Shown: positions 8,329-16,130 of the stretch, piece after piece
Layout of the letters: each line of letters starts with the position of its first letter
Position numbering within the stretch: position 1 is the stretch's first letter
DNA from: Bacteroidota bacterium
Lineage (GTDB): Bacteria; Bacteroidota; Bacteroidia; NS11-12g; UBA955
Direction: 5' to 3'
DNA: 64,000 bases
NCBI GenBank assembly: GCA_024103355.1
Contig: JAGFIU010000010.1
Span: 62,001 to 126,000 of the forward strand
Program-made: the position numbers and the translations under genes
The notes under the pieces: generated by a model
The model's database searches: none
What the model saw: only the letters and a program-made list of their open reading frames with translations
What the model was told of the DNA's origin: nothing

Positions 8329-9111
8329 TTATTTAAGCCTGTCAATTAAAAGGTATAGGGTCACCAATGAATTTAGCATATAAAAAACTTCTCTATACTC
8401 GCTTAACCCTTCTGTGAATGGCCTTCTCACAGGTTCAATATAAACAATATCATCAGGTTTGATGTTGATAATGGTGTTTTTCATGTCTTCAACGGTTCTG
8501 AGGTTTACTACCGTTATTTCAGGGTTTTTCAAATCACCTCTTACAATCCTAATATTATAAGCGCGTGCATCATTGCTAATTCCGCCATATAAGGCAATGA
8601 TCTCCAGCAAACTTGTGTTATAATTCACAAGAGGTATGATTTTACTTCCATTTCCGCCTAACACAATGACTCTTTTGTTAGTTACCCTAGAAATTACATA
8701 TACTTGATTGTAGAATTTTTCATAGCTTGTTGAGAGCAAACTATCTAATTCGGAGATTTTTAATCCTGCGATTTTAAACTTTCCTATCACAGGGAAAAAG
8801 CAGAATCCTGATTCAGAAATTTCATATTCTGGCCTGCCAGAATTGACTGTTTGGTTGTCAGTTGGTGCGGAAGAATTTGCAGAAACCAAATTTCCGGATG
8901 GATCAATGATAGCTTCTCCTAAGTTGGTATATATACTGTATTGAATTTTGTCTCCCGGTCTAAGTTTGTATTCATCTACAACCTTCTTGTATTCTGCACT
9001 CCAATTAATATCAGAAGTTTTGGTTTTGAGCATTACATTGGATGTGTACTTTTTGCAACTGCTCAAAGCAAACACAAATATGAATATTAATATGGCAGCA
9101 ATTTTTCTCAT
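8329..9111 (-). CDS. Wza-like polysaccharide export lipoprotein
   Basis: About 260 residues. A lipoprotein signal (IFVFALSSC) is followed by a polysaccharide export domain ([16 protein letters not shown]) and an SLBB-like part ([17 protein letters not shown]). The family forms the outer-membrane channel through which capsule or exopolysaccharide leaves, working with the Wzc-like kinase 15 nt downstream. I chose the second ATG at 9111 because it overlaps the rfbA stop as ATGA, the same four-base pattern as the neighbours; an ATG two codons earlier at 9117 is also possible. The C-terminus ends in one hydrophobic stretch ([15 protein letters not shown]), which could be a membrane helix. Confidence 0.88.
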   Translation of the reverse strand: MRKIAAILIFIFVFALSSCKKYTSNVMLKTKTSDINWSAEYKKVVDEYKLRPGDKIQYSIYTNLGEAIIDPSGNLVSANSSAPTDNQTVNSGRPEYEISESGFCFFPVIGKFKIAGLKISELDSLLSTSYEKFYNQVYVISRVTNKRVIVLGGNGSKIIPLVNYNTSLLEIIALYGGISNDARAYNIRIVRGDLKNPEITVVNLRTVEDMKNTIINIKPDDIVYIEPVRRPFTEGLSEYREVFYMLNSLVTLYLLIDRLK

Positions 9112-9983
9112 TTCCATTGTTTGTTCTTTAGGAGGTTTAACAAATATATTCCGTAACCTGATTTTTCAAGTGGTTTTGCAACATTTTGTAACTGTTCATC
9201 ATTAATAAAACCCATTCTCCAAGCAATTTCTTCTATACAGCCTATTTTTAATCCTTGTCTTTCTTCAATAACTTGAACAAATTGTCCTGCTTGCATCAAT
9301 GATTTGAATGTTCCGGTGTCCAACCAAGCTGTTCCTCTGTGCATTAGACCCACTTTCAGTTTTTTTCTTTCCAAATAGATTTTATTTACATCTGTAATTT
9401 CGTATTCTCCTCTGGCAGAAGGCTTTAGTGATTTGCTGATTTCAACAACATGGTTGTCATAAAAATACAATCCCGGAACTGCAAAATTGGATTTCGGATG
9501 GATGGGTTTTTCTTCAATAGATACTGCTGTCATATTGTTATCAAACTCAACTACCCCATATCGTTCGGGGTCAGAAACATGGTATGCAAAGACAATACCT
9601 CCATCGGGGTCTTTGCAGGATAATAACAAATTTTGAAGGCTTTCACCAAAGAAAATATTGTCTCCTAAAATCAAGGCAACTTTATCATTTCCAATAAATT
9701 TTTCTCCAATCACAAATGCTTGAGCCAAGCCATTGGGTATCTCTTGCTGAGCATATTCAAAACTACATCCCAAAGCATGTCCGTCTCCTAATAGTTTTTT
9801 AAACAACGGCAAATCATGGGGTGTACTGATTATCAATACTTCTCTAATACCCGCCATCATCAATACAGACAAAGGGTAATAAATCATTGGCTTGTCATAA
9901 ACCGGCATCAATTGTTTACTAATAGCCAATGTAAGTGGGTGAAGTCTTGTTCCTGAGCCTCCGGCTAGTATTATCCCTTTCAT
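9108..9983 (-). CDS. rfbA: glucose-1-phosphate thymidylyltransferase
   Basis: About 291 residues, the length of short RmlA enzymes, which make dTDP-glucose from dTTP and glucose-1-phosphate. Visible signatures are [18 protein letters not shown] at the N-terminus, [25 protein letters not shown] around residue 107, and EIAWRMGFI near the end. The ATG at 9983 gives the classic N-terminus; a TTG three codons upstream falls inside the promoter box and is rejected. It lies downstream of rfbB, with its own promoter box in the 25-base gap. Genes for RmlC and RmlD are not in the window, so the final sugar is unknown. Confidence 0.96.
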   Translation of the reverse strand: MKGIILAGGSGTRLHPLTLAISKQLMPVYDKPMIYYPLSVLMMAGIREVLIISTPHDLPLFKKLLGDGHALGCSFEYAQQEIPNGLAQAFVIGEKFIGNDKVALILGDNIFFGESLQNLLLSCKDPDGGIVFAYHVSDPERYGVVEFDNNMTAVSIEEKPIHPKSNFAVPGLYFYDNHVVEISKSLKPSARGEYEITDVNKIYLERKKLKVGLMHRGTAWLDTGTFKSLMQAGQFVQVIEERQGLKIGCIEEIAWRMGFINDEQLQNVAKPLEKSGYGIYLLNLLKNKQWK

Positions 9984-9989
9984 CGGGCG

Positions 9990-9997
9990 CAAATTTA
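9990..9997 (-). promoter_or_regulatory. -7 promoter box for rfbA
   Basis: Minus-strand TAAATTTG followed by C, a full TAnnTTTG match only 6 nt before the rfbA ATG. This suggests an internal promoter in the polysaccharide cluster and a transcript with almost no leader. Confidence 0.6.
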
Positions 9998-10008
9998 CAT
10001 TTATTTGA

Positions 10009-11064
10009 TTATCTGTTACTATATTGGACCTTGTAGTAGTTCTTGTAGGCTCCGCTTGTTACGTTATTTAGCCATTGTAGATTATTGAGATACCAATCAA
10101 TGGTTTTTGAAAGTCCTTGTTCAAAATTAACGGAAGGTTTCCAGCCAAGCTCTGTCATCAACTTTGTTGAATCTATTGCATATCTGAAATCATGCCCTGC
10201 TCTGTCCTTAACATAAGTAATCAGTTTTTCTGAACTATGTGGTTTTCTTGCGAGTTTTTCATCCATCAATTTACACATCAGATGCACCAAATCAATATTC
10301 TTCCATTCGTTGTTTCCACCAATATTATAAGTCTCGCCTATTTTGCCTTTGTGAAAAATCACATCTATGGCTCTTGCATGATCTTCTACCCAAAGCCAAT
10401 CACGGACATTTACTCCTTTTCCATATACCGGAAGAGGAAGATTGTTTTGAATATTGTTAATAAAAAGCGGTATTAGTTTTTCAGGGAATTGGTGTGAACC
10501 GTAGTTGTTTGAACAGTTTGAGACCACAACAGGAATACCAAATGTTCTGTGATATGCTCTCACAAAATGATCGGAAGAAGCCTTTGAGGCTGAATAAGGA
10601 GAGTTGGGTGAATAGGGTGTTGTTTCAACAAATTTTCCTTCATTTTCGAGTTCACCATAAACTTCATCGGTAGAAATGTGGTAGAACAAGCCATTGCTAA
10701 TATTTCCGAATTTTTTAAATGCTTCGAGCAAAATTGCCGTTCCCAGAATGTTGGTTTTTAAAAATTCCAAAGGAAAAAGAATAGATCTATCCACATGAGA
10801 TTCTGCTGCAAGATGAATAACTCCGTCAAACTTGTGTTTTTCGAATAGTTCTGCAATAAATACTTCATCGGTAATATCGCCTTTAACAAAAGTGTAATTG
10901 GGAGCATTTTCGATGTCTGTTAAATTCTCCAAATTACCGGCATAAGTAAGTTTATCAAGATTAAAGATGGAATATTGAGGATATTCTTTAACAAATCTTC
11001 TTACAACGTGTGAACCAATAAAACCGGCACCTCCGGTGATGAGTATTTTTTTTTGGTTGTTCAT
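10009..11064 (-). CDS. rfbB: dTDP-glucose 4,6-dehydratase
   Basis: A 351-residue extended short-chain dehydrogenase. The NAD-binding motif GGAGFIGSH is at residues 11-19, the STDEVYGE block holds the catalytic Thr-Asp-Glu, and YSASKAS holds the catalytic Tyr and Lys. Length and motifs match RmlB, which turns dTDP-glucose into dTDP-4-keto-6-deoxyglucose. It directly precedes rfbA in the leftward cluster. A minus-strand TAAATTCG (one mismatch from TAnnTTTG) lies about 8-15 nt before the ATG and may be its promoter. Confidence 0.96.
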   Translation of the reverse strand: MNNQKKILITGGAGFIGSHVVRRFVKEYPQYSIFNLDKLTYAGNLENLTDIENAPNYTFVKGDITDEVFIAELFEKHKFDGVIHLAAESHVDRSILFPLEFLKTNILGTAILLEAFKKFGNISNGLFYHISTDEVYGELENEGKFVETTPYSPNSPYSASKASSDHFVRAYHRTFGIPVVVSNCSNNYGSHQFPEKLIPLFINNIQNNLPLPVYGKGVNVRDWLWVEDHARAIDVIFHKGKIGETYNIGGNNEWKNIDLVHLMCKLMDEKLARKPHSSEKLITYVKDRAGHDFRYAIDSTKLMTELGWKPSVNFEQGLSKTIDWYLNNLQWLNNVTSGAYKNYYKVQYSNR

Positions 11065-11126
11065 TGAAATAGCAGTGCGAATTTAAGGATTTGCCTTGTT
11101 TTAATCTTTGTAAAAAAGAAACCGAG

Positions 11127-11567
11127 TTATTTTCTTTTAAAGATAAATGTATAATTATCCGGCCCGCTTGTCATCTTCATATTTAACTCAGACTCCGTAA
11201 CCTTCTGAAGTTCATATCTCTCAATGTCATTATTATAATATGTAATAGTAAGTTGGGTTTTGTCTTTGTTTAAATCGTAATTACCCGGAACGTTGGCACC
11301 TCCTCGGTTGATTGTACAAGTTTTATTTACATTAAAAACTATATCGAAGTTTTGTTGTGCAGAGAGATATGAACTCGTAACATCTGCTCCACCTAAAGTA
11401 ACTTTATTGACTGTCCAACTACCAATTAAGAGTGAGTCAACCGGTTGGTTAGATTTTTTATCATCTGTCTGCTCCTTGTTTTCATCTTTTTTGCATGAGG
11501 ATAGACTTGTACCAAAATAAGTCATAACTGATAATAGCATCAGAATTGAAAGAATTTTCTTTGTCAT
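11127..11567 (-). CDS. lipocalin-like lipoprotein
   Basis: A 146-residue predicted lipoprotein: the signal peptide ends SLSSC (Cys24) and is followed by a Lys/Asp/Glu/Gln-rich linker. The mature part starts LIGSWTVNKVTL and continues with alternating strands and NYTFIFKRK at the end, the pattern of the lipocalin-like domains found in many Bacteroidota lipoproteins. Ligand and role are unknown. It has its own promoter box 22 nt upstream. Confidence 0.65.
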   Translation of the reverse strand: MTKKILSILMLLSVMTYFGTSLSSCKKDENKEQTDDKKSNQPVDSLLIGSWTVNKVTLGGADVTSSYLSAQQNFDIVFNVNKTCTINRGGANVPGNYDLNKDKTQLTITYYNNDIERYELQKVTESELNMKMTSGPDNYTFIFKRK

Positions 11568-11589
11568 ATTGATTAATTATTTAGGTTGC

Positions 11590-11597
11590 CAAAAGTA
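11590..11597 (-). promoter_or_regulatory. -7 promoter box for the lipocalin-like lipoprotein
   Basis: Minus-strand TACTTTTG followed by G, a full TAnnTTTG match, 22 nt before the ATG at 11567. No convincing -33 element was identified. Confidence 0.5.
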
Positions 11598-11626
11598 ATA
11601 AATAGTTTCTGATAATGATAGATTAT

Positions 11627-12511
11627 CTACTCTTTAACTTTCACTAAAAATATTTCATATATAACGGTTGCATAAGGAGGAACCAGATTTGCAACGCCAT
11701 ATTCGCCAAAGGCTAAATCAAAAGGAACAACAAAAGTAGCCTTTTCTCCTTCATGCATTTGCAGCAACATATAATTCATGGCTTCCGGTTTTATTTGCTC
11801 GTCACCAACAATGAATTTAGCACGTCCTCCTGCAAGATAGGAGTTAACAAATTCAGCTCCATTTTCAAGCAGAGTACCTATGTAATGAAATTCTACCTCA
11901 TCTCCAATTTTTACTTTCTTTGCTTGTTCTTTGCGGTCAGTTATATAGTATCTAATTCCATTTTCCAGTTTAGAGTCTTTCCAATCTCGGGCTTTGAAAA
12001 AGCTATCAATCTTACCAACTTCACTGACTAATCTTTCATACCTTTCTCTATTCTTGATTGCTTCATAATCTTGTGCATTCACAATTTTTTCAAGTTTAAT
12101 GATAAACGTCAAAAAAGAGCCGGCTTTAATATTAGAAGGGAGTTGTGTTTCTCCCCTTGTTTTGAGATAAAAAGAATCGGCTGAAATTAAAAAAGCCATA
12201 CTATCTCCCTCGGACATCATAGCCAATGCACTGAAAATATCTCCACCTTTGAACTGCGGTTCTTGTAATTCGATTTTATCTTGTCTTCGCAAATCGTTAT
12301 AAGTACTGAAAAGCAGACTGTCGTTTTCGGTCTTGATTATATAATTAATAAACAAAATTTGTCCTATTTGAGGGAGTACCTTGCTGTCACTTCTATAAAG
12401 GTATTTGAACTGTAACCCATCATTTGTTTTTTCAAATCCTGCTCTATTGCCGCATGATAAGGCAAAAAGGGTTGTTATAACTATGATTGCTAATTGGCGT
12501 TTTGTTGTCAT
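11627..12511 (-). CDS. FKBP-type peptidyl-prolyl isomerase lipoprotein with two FKBP-like domains (GldI-like)
   Basis: A 294-residue predicted lipoprotein with lipobox ALSC (Cys20). Two FKBP-like halves can be seen: residues about 45-145 (VLPQIGQILFINYII, then GGDIFSALAMMSEGDSMAFLI) and about 195-292 (VKIGDEVEFHYIGTLLENG, then LLQMHEGEKATFVVPFDLAFG and VPPYATVIYEIFLVKV). The second half is closer to an active FKBP; the first is divergent. Such proteins fold exported clients in the periplasm; GldI of gliding Bacteroidota is a lipoprotein of this type. The start codon shares one base with the NrnA stop (TAATG), so translation is likely coupled. The link to gliding or T9SS is inference. Confidence 0.78.
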   Translation of the reverse strand: MTTKRQLAIIVITTLFALSCGNRAGFEKTNDGLQFKYLYRSDSKVLPQIGQILFINYIIKTENDSLLFSTYNDLRRQDKIELQEPQFKGGDIFSALAMMSEGDSMAFLISADSFYLKTRGETQLPSNIKAGSFLTFIIKLEKIVNAQDYEAIKNRERYERLVSEVGKIDSFFKARDWKDSKLENGIRYYITDRKEQAKKVKIGDEVEFHYIGTLLENGAEFVNSYLAGGRAKFIVGDEQIKPEAMNYMLLQMHEGEKATFVVPFDLAFGEYGVANLVPPYATVIYEIFLVKVKE

Positions 12512-13509
12512 TATAGTTGGTCTTTATATTCGGTTAAACTTTTCTTAAACGTTGAAATTACATTTTCAAGTGTATCATTGCTGTTTGCTCCGGCTGCATT
12601 GATATGTCCGCCTCCTCCAAAGAGTTTCTTTGCCAATGCATTGACATCAAAACTTCCTTTGGAGCGGAAACTCATTTTTACCATAACGGTTCGGTCGATT
12701 ATCAAAGCAGAAAGTTTGATTCCATCTATTCCTAAACCATAATTAACCAGCCCTTCAGTGTCTCCGGTTTTAACTTGAAATCTATTCAAATCATCTTTGG
12801 TCAGATAGATTATCACTGTGTTGAATTCTTTCAAAACTTCCATACGCTCTAATAGCGCAAACCCAATCAACCTTAGCCTATTTTCAGAAAAGCTATCAAA
12901 AACAAAAGAATGAATATCAGCCGGAATAATACCTGTTTTGAGCAATTCCGCCACAATAAGATGTGTTTCTGTATTAACACCTCTAAATCTAAATCCTCCC
13001 GTATCTGTCATCATGCCAGTATAAATACAAGCTGCAACCTTATCATCTATTTTTTTCGCATAACCCTCGCTATCAATCAACTTATAAATTAACTCGCAGG
13101 TAGAGGTGGCTTTTGAATCCCACCATTGCATATCGTCAAATGAATGTGGTTCTTGATGATGGTCTATCAAAATTTTGAAAGCCTTCGATTTTTCAACCTC
13201 CACTCCCATTTCATCAATTCTTGAAAGTTTATTGAAATCCAGACAAAAAATAAAATCTGCATTACGAACCAATTCATTACACACACTTTGTTTTTGTTCA
13301 TAAATCAATACATTATCATTACCGGGTAACCAAGCTAAGAAATCTGCATAATCAGTGGGTGTAATAACTGTTGAGTGGATTCCTAAGTTTTTTAAAAAAT
13401 TATATAAAGCCAAGGTAGAACCCATTGCATCACCATCGGGTTTTCTGTGAGTTGTAATCACAATATTCTTGGATTCTGATTTGAGGATTGTGGAAATAAG
13501 CTGACTCAA
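12511..13509 (-). CDS. DHH-family phosphoesterase, NrnA-like (nanoRNase / pAp phosphatase)
   Basis: A 332-residue DHH/DHHA1 protein resembling bifunctional oligoribonuclease and pAp phosphatase NrnA, which degrades very short RNAs and recycles pAp. Motifs in order: THRKPDGDAMGS, FCLDFNKLSRID, LIDHHQEP, GMMTDTGGFRF, and the C-terminal GGGGHINAAGA of the DHHA1 domain. The start is probably TTG at 13509: no ATG occurs before the first motif, and a TAnnTTTG box lies 20 nt upstream. It is the first gene of an operon with the FKBP lipoprotein. Confidence 0.9.
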   Translation of the reverse strand: MSQLISTILKSESKNIVITTHRKPDGDAMGSTLALYNFLKNLGIHSTVITPTDYADFLAWLPGNDNVLIYEQKQSVCNELVRNADFIFCLDFNKLSRIDEMGVEVEKSKAFKILIDHHQEPHSFDDMQWWDSKATSTCELIYKLIDSEGYAKKIDDKVAACIYTGMMTDTGGFRFRGVNTETHLIVAELLKTGIIPADIHSFVFDSFSENRLRLIGFALLERMEVLKEFNTVIIYLTKDDLNRFQVKTGDTEGLVNYGLGIDGIKLSALIIDRTVMVKMSFRSKGSFDVNALAKKLFGGGGHINAAGANSNDTLENVISTFKKSLTEYKDQL

Positions 13510-13529
13510 AGTGCGATTTTTTGATGTTG

Positions 13530-13537
13530 CAAAAGTA
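13530..13537 (-). promoter_or_regulatory. -7 promoter box for nrnA-like gene
   Basis: Minus-strand TACTTTTG followed by C, a full TAnnTTTG match, 20 nt before the TTG start at 13509. It supports that start over any upstream extension. Confidence 0.55.
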
Positions 13538-13645
13538 GTATTTAGACATTGATTTGAAAACGGGATAAAATTTTAGATACTAAGCGTAAAAGTTCAAGTT
13601 ATGATTCTACATGAACAAAGAAAAAAGTACCTAAACCCCGGTTTA

Positions 13646-14383
13646 TCAACTCAAAAATGATGCTTTTGCAAAAACATCTAATTCGGGAACTTCTACCAAC
13701 GCATCTTTAATGTTGTGACGACTTCCTTGCCATTTAACAGTTCCTTTGTAAATGAAAGCCACTTTGTCGGCAGTATCAAAAACAGATTTCATATCGTGTG
13801 AGTTAATCACAGTAGTTATTTTAAATTCTTCTGTAATATCTTTCAGTAACTCATCAATCACACGAGAGGTTAACGGGTCCAAGCCTGAATTTGGCTCATC
13901 ACAATATAGGTATTTGATATTAAGTGCAATTGCTCTTGCTATTCCCACTCTTTTTTTCATTCCCCCGCTGATTTCTGCCGGAAACTTTTTATTTATATTG
14001 TCTAAGTTTACTCTTTTCAAACAAAAATTAACCCGGTCAAGAATATCGGTTTTATTCATATTTGAGAGCATTTTGAGAGGAAATCCAACATTTTCTTCGA
14101 CTGTTAGCGAGTCAAACAAAGCGGTTCCCTGAAACAACATTCCGATTTCCTGCCTTACTTGCCTGACCTCATCTTCATTTTTTGCCAAAAAATCTCTACC
14201 ATCATACAAAATACTTCCGGAATCCGGTTTTACCAATCCAACCATACATTTCATCATCACACTCTTTCCACCACCAGAAGAACCAATCACATAATTTAAT
14301 TCACCGGCATTGAACTCAATATTGATATCATTCAGTACTTTAATACCTTCAAAGGACTTGTTTACGTGTTGTAATTCTATCAT
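13646..14383 (-). CDS. MlaF-like ABC transporter ATPase (lipid transport)
   Basis: A 245-residue ABC ATPase resembling MlaF / TTG2A, which powers phospholipid movement between the two membranes. Walker A GSSGGGKS is at residues 34-41, the signature ISGGMKKRVGIARA lies near residue 138, Walker B YLYCDEPNSGLDP follows, and the switch His is in INSHD. The SGGMKKR form of the signature is typical of the Mla group. The gene starts 8 nt after the MlaE-like permease. No MCE-domain (MlaD) gene lies within the cluster here. Confidence 0.88.
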   Translation of the reverse strand: MIELQHVNKSFEGIKVLNDINIEFNAGELNYVIGSSGGGKSVMMKCMVGLVKPDSGSILYDGRDFLAKNEDEVRQVRQEIGMLFQGTALFDSLTVEENVGFPLKMLSNMNKTDILDRVNFCLKRVNLDNINKKFPAEISGGMKKRVGIARAIALNIKYLYCDEPNSGLDPLTSRVIDELLKDITEEFKITTVINSHDMKSVFDTADKVAFIYKGTVKWQGSRHNIKDALVEVPELDVFAKASFLS

Positions 14384-14391
14384 TTAGAAAG

Positions 14392-15141
14392 TTATTTAAG
14401 AAGAAGTTGAGCCAAAATATAATCTGCAAACAATACCATCACACAACTGAACACAACAGCTCTGGTACTAGAAGTTCCGACCTCGAGCGCTCCACCTTGT
14501 GTATAAAAGCCCTGGTAAGCAGAAATAGAGGTGATAATAAACGAAAATGATATAGCTTTTAAAATAGAGAAGAAAACTACAAACCCTTTAAAAGTTTCTC
14601 TCGCACCATAGAGAAATTCTTCACTGGACAGTGCACCGGTAAGTTCTCCGGCTGTAATACCACCCCATATACTGAGTGTAATAGAGATTATATTAAGCAT
14701 TGGGAACATTAATAAAGCAGCAATAATCTTAGGCATTACCAAATATCCAGAAGCATTGATTCCCATCACTTCCAATGCGTCAATTTGCTCTGTTACTCTC
14801 ATTGTCCCAATCTCAGAAGCTATATGCGAACCAACTTTCCCCGCCAAAACTAAGGACATTATCGTTGGAGATAGCTCTAAAATAGAAGAATCACTTACTA
14901 TCTGCCCTATGATTGATGCCGGTACAAATGGGGACACAAGCTGATAAGCTGTCTGAACAGTAGTAACTGCTCCAATAAATACAGAAATGATTGCAACAAT
15001 AGGCAAGGAACCAATTCCAATATTATTCATCTCCTCAAAGACCCTACTAAGAAAGATTCTAGTTTTTTCCGGTTTTGAAAACATACTTCTTAGAAAAAGT
15101 ACATATCTTCCGAGATGATAGATATAATTGTATTTCATCAT
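14392..15141 (-). CDS. MlaE-like ABC transporter permease (lipid transport)
   Basis: A 249-residue permease with the MlaE family layout: hydrophobic helices, the central ELSPTIMSLVLAGKVGSHIASEIGTM block with the conserved Glu, and TEQIDALEVMG. It would form the membrane part of a complex with the MlaF-like ATPase encoded just downstream. Two adjacent ATG codons exist; the first, at 15141, is used here. The gene diverges from the SDR gene across 47 bases, in which a minus-strand TAATTTCG (one mismatch from TAnnTTTG) may be its promoter. Confidence 0.9.
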   Translation of the reverse strand: MMKYNYIYHLGRYVLFLRSMFSKPEKTRIFLSRVFEEMNNIGIGSLPIVAIISVFIGAVTTVQTAYQLVSPFVPASIIGQIVSDSSILELSPTIMSLVLAGKVGSHIASEIGTMRVTEQIDALEVMGINASGYLVMPKIIAALLMFPMLNIISITLSIWGGITAGELTGALSSEEFLYGARETFKGFVVFFSILKAISFSFIITSISAYQGFYTQGGALEVGTSSTRAVVFSCVMVLFADYILAQLLLK

Positions 15142-15176
15142 TAGGATTGAGTTTGCGAAATTAGAGAGTTTCTGAT

Positions 15177-15184
15177 TATTTTTG
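15177..15184 (+). promoter_or_regulatory. -7 promoter box for SDR gene
   Basis: TATTTTTG, a full TAnnTTTG match, ending only 4 nt before the ATG at 15189. The transcript would start at or next to the start codon. Confidence 0.55.
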
Positions 15185-15188
15185 AAAC

Positions 15189-15893
15189 ATGAATAAAACA
15201 GCAGTAATTACGGGTGGGACAAAAGGAATTGGCAAGAGTTTGGTAAAGGTTTTTGCAAAAGAAGGGTTTGAAATTGTTACCAATAGCCGTAACACAAAAG
15301 AACTGTTGGAGCTTCAAAAGGAAGTTGAATCAGAGACCGGAAATACTATTCATATTTATCAAGCTAATTTTGAATTTAAAGAACAAGTATTGGCATTTGG
15401 AGATTTCATTGAACAAACTCTTCCTCAAGTTAATGTGCTTATTAATAATGCAGGGATTTTTCTTCCGGGCGAAAGTACCAAAGAAGAAGAAGGGGTTTAT
15501 GAAAAAGAAATTGCCATCAATCTTTCAGCGCCATATTATCTGGTCAGAAAACTACTTCATTTATTAGAAAAAAGCAAAGATGCCTATATATTTAATATGT
15601 GTTCAACTGCATCCATCACATCCCACACAAACGGAGGTTCTTATAGTATCAGCAAGTACGGACTTCTTGGTTTTACCAAAGTTTTAAGACAAGAACTTAA
15701 ACACTCCAAAATAGGCGTTACCGCACTTATGCCCGGTGCAACATTGACCAATAGTTGGGCTGAAACAGATTTACCTCCCGAAAGATTTATGAAATCCGAT
15801 GACATAGCCCAATTTGTTTTAACTGCTTGGAAAACCAGAACTCATACTGTGTTGGAAGAAATTGTTATGCGTCCCTATTTGGGTGATATTTAA
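15189..15893 (+). CDS. short-chain dehydrogenase/reductase
   Basis: A 234-residue classical SDR. The NAD(P)-binding motif TGGTKGIG is at residues 8-15, NNAG lies around residue 89, a catalytic Ser is in NMCSTAS, and YSISK supplies Tyr and Lys near residues 155-159. The family reduces ketones or oxidises alcohols; many members act in fatty-acid or sugar metabolism. Substrate cannot be told. It is one of only two rightward genes in the left half of the window and is transcribed away from mlaE. No downstream terminator is evident. Confidence 0.82.
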   Translation: MNKTAVITGGTKGIGKSLVKVFAKEGFEIVTNSRNTKELLELQKEVESETGNTIHIYQANFEFKEQVLAFGDFIEQTLPQVNVLINNAGIFLPGESTKEEEGVYEKEIAINLSAPYYLVRKLLHLLEKSKDAYIFNMCSTASITSHTNGGSYSISKYGLLGFTKVLRQELKHSKIGVTALMPGATLTNSWAETDLPPERFMKSDDIAQFVLTAWKTRTHTVLEEIVMRPYLGDI

Positions 15894-16082
15894 ATATAAT
15901 TTGAGCCTTCTTATCAAAAATTATTTGAAAATTCAATGAATCAGAAAGGGTACTTCTTTCTTTTATAAGTCATACTCACAACCGCTTTTAATAATGATTC
16001 ATGTATTAAACATGTAAGATCGAATATTTCAAGAACACCACGAATACAAGGTCATTTCCTCCTCTCCTAAAAAGACAGAGTG

Positions 16083-16110
16083 TTTGTTAAAAACAAAATA
16101 TATATATTTG
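16083..16110 (+). promoter_or_regulatory. promoter of the T9SS cargo gene (-33 and -7 elements)
   Basis: TTTG at 16083-16086 and TATATTTG at 16103-16110 (followed by CAAC) are separated by 16 nt. Both match the Bacteroidota sigma-A pattern. The ATG lies 20 nt after the -7 box, and an upstream TTG-type start at 16080 is rejected because it would precede the promoter. Confidence 0.7.
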
Positions 16111-16130
16111 CAACTTCAAAGAAAAACAAT

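Noticed and set aside
9984-9992. TTG start of rfbA at 9992
   Set aside because: It falls inside the promoter box; the ATG at 9983 gives the normal RmlA N-terminus.
13620-13645. Palindrome TAAACCCCGGTTTA as terminator of mlaF
   Set aside because: The stem is only 5-6 pairs with almost no loop and no T tract follows on the minus strand.
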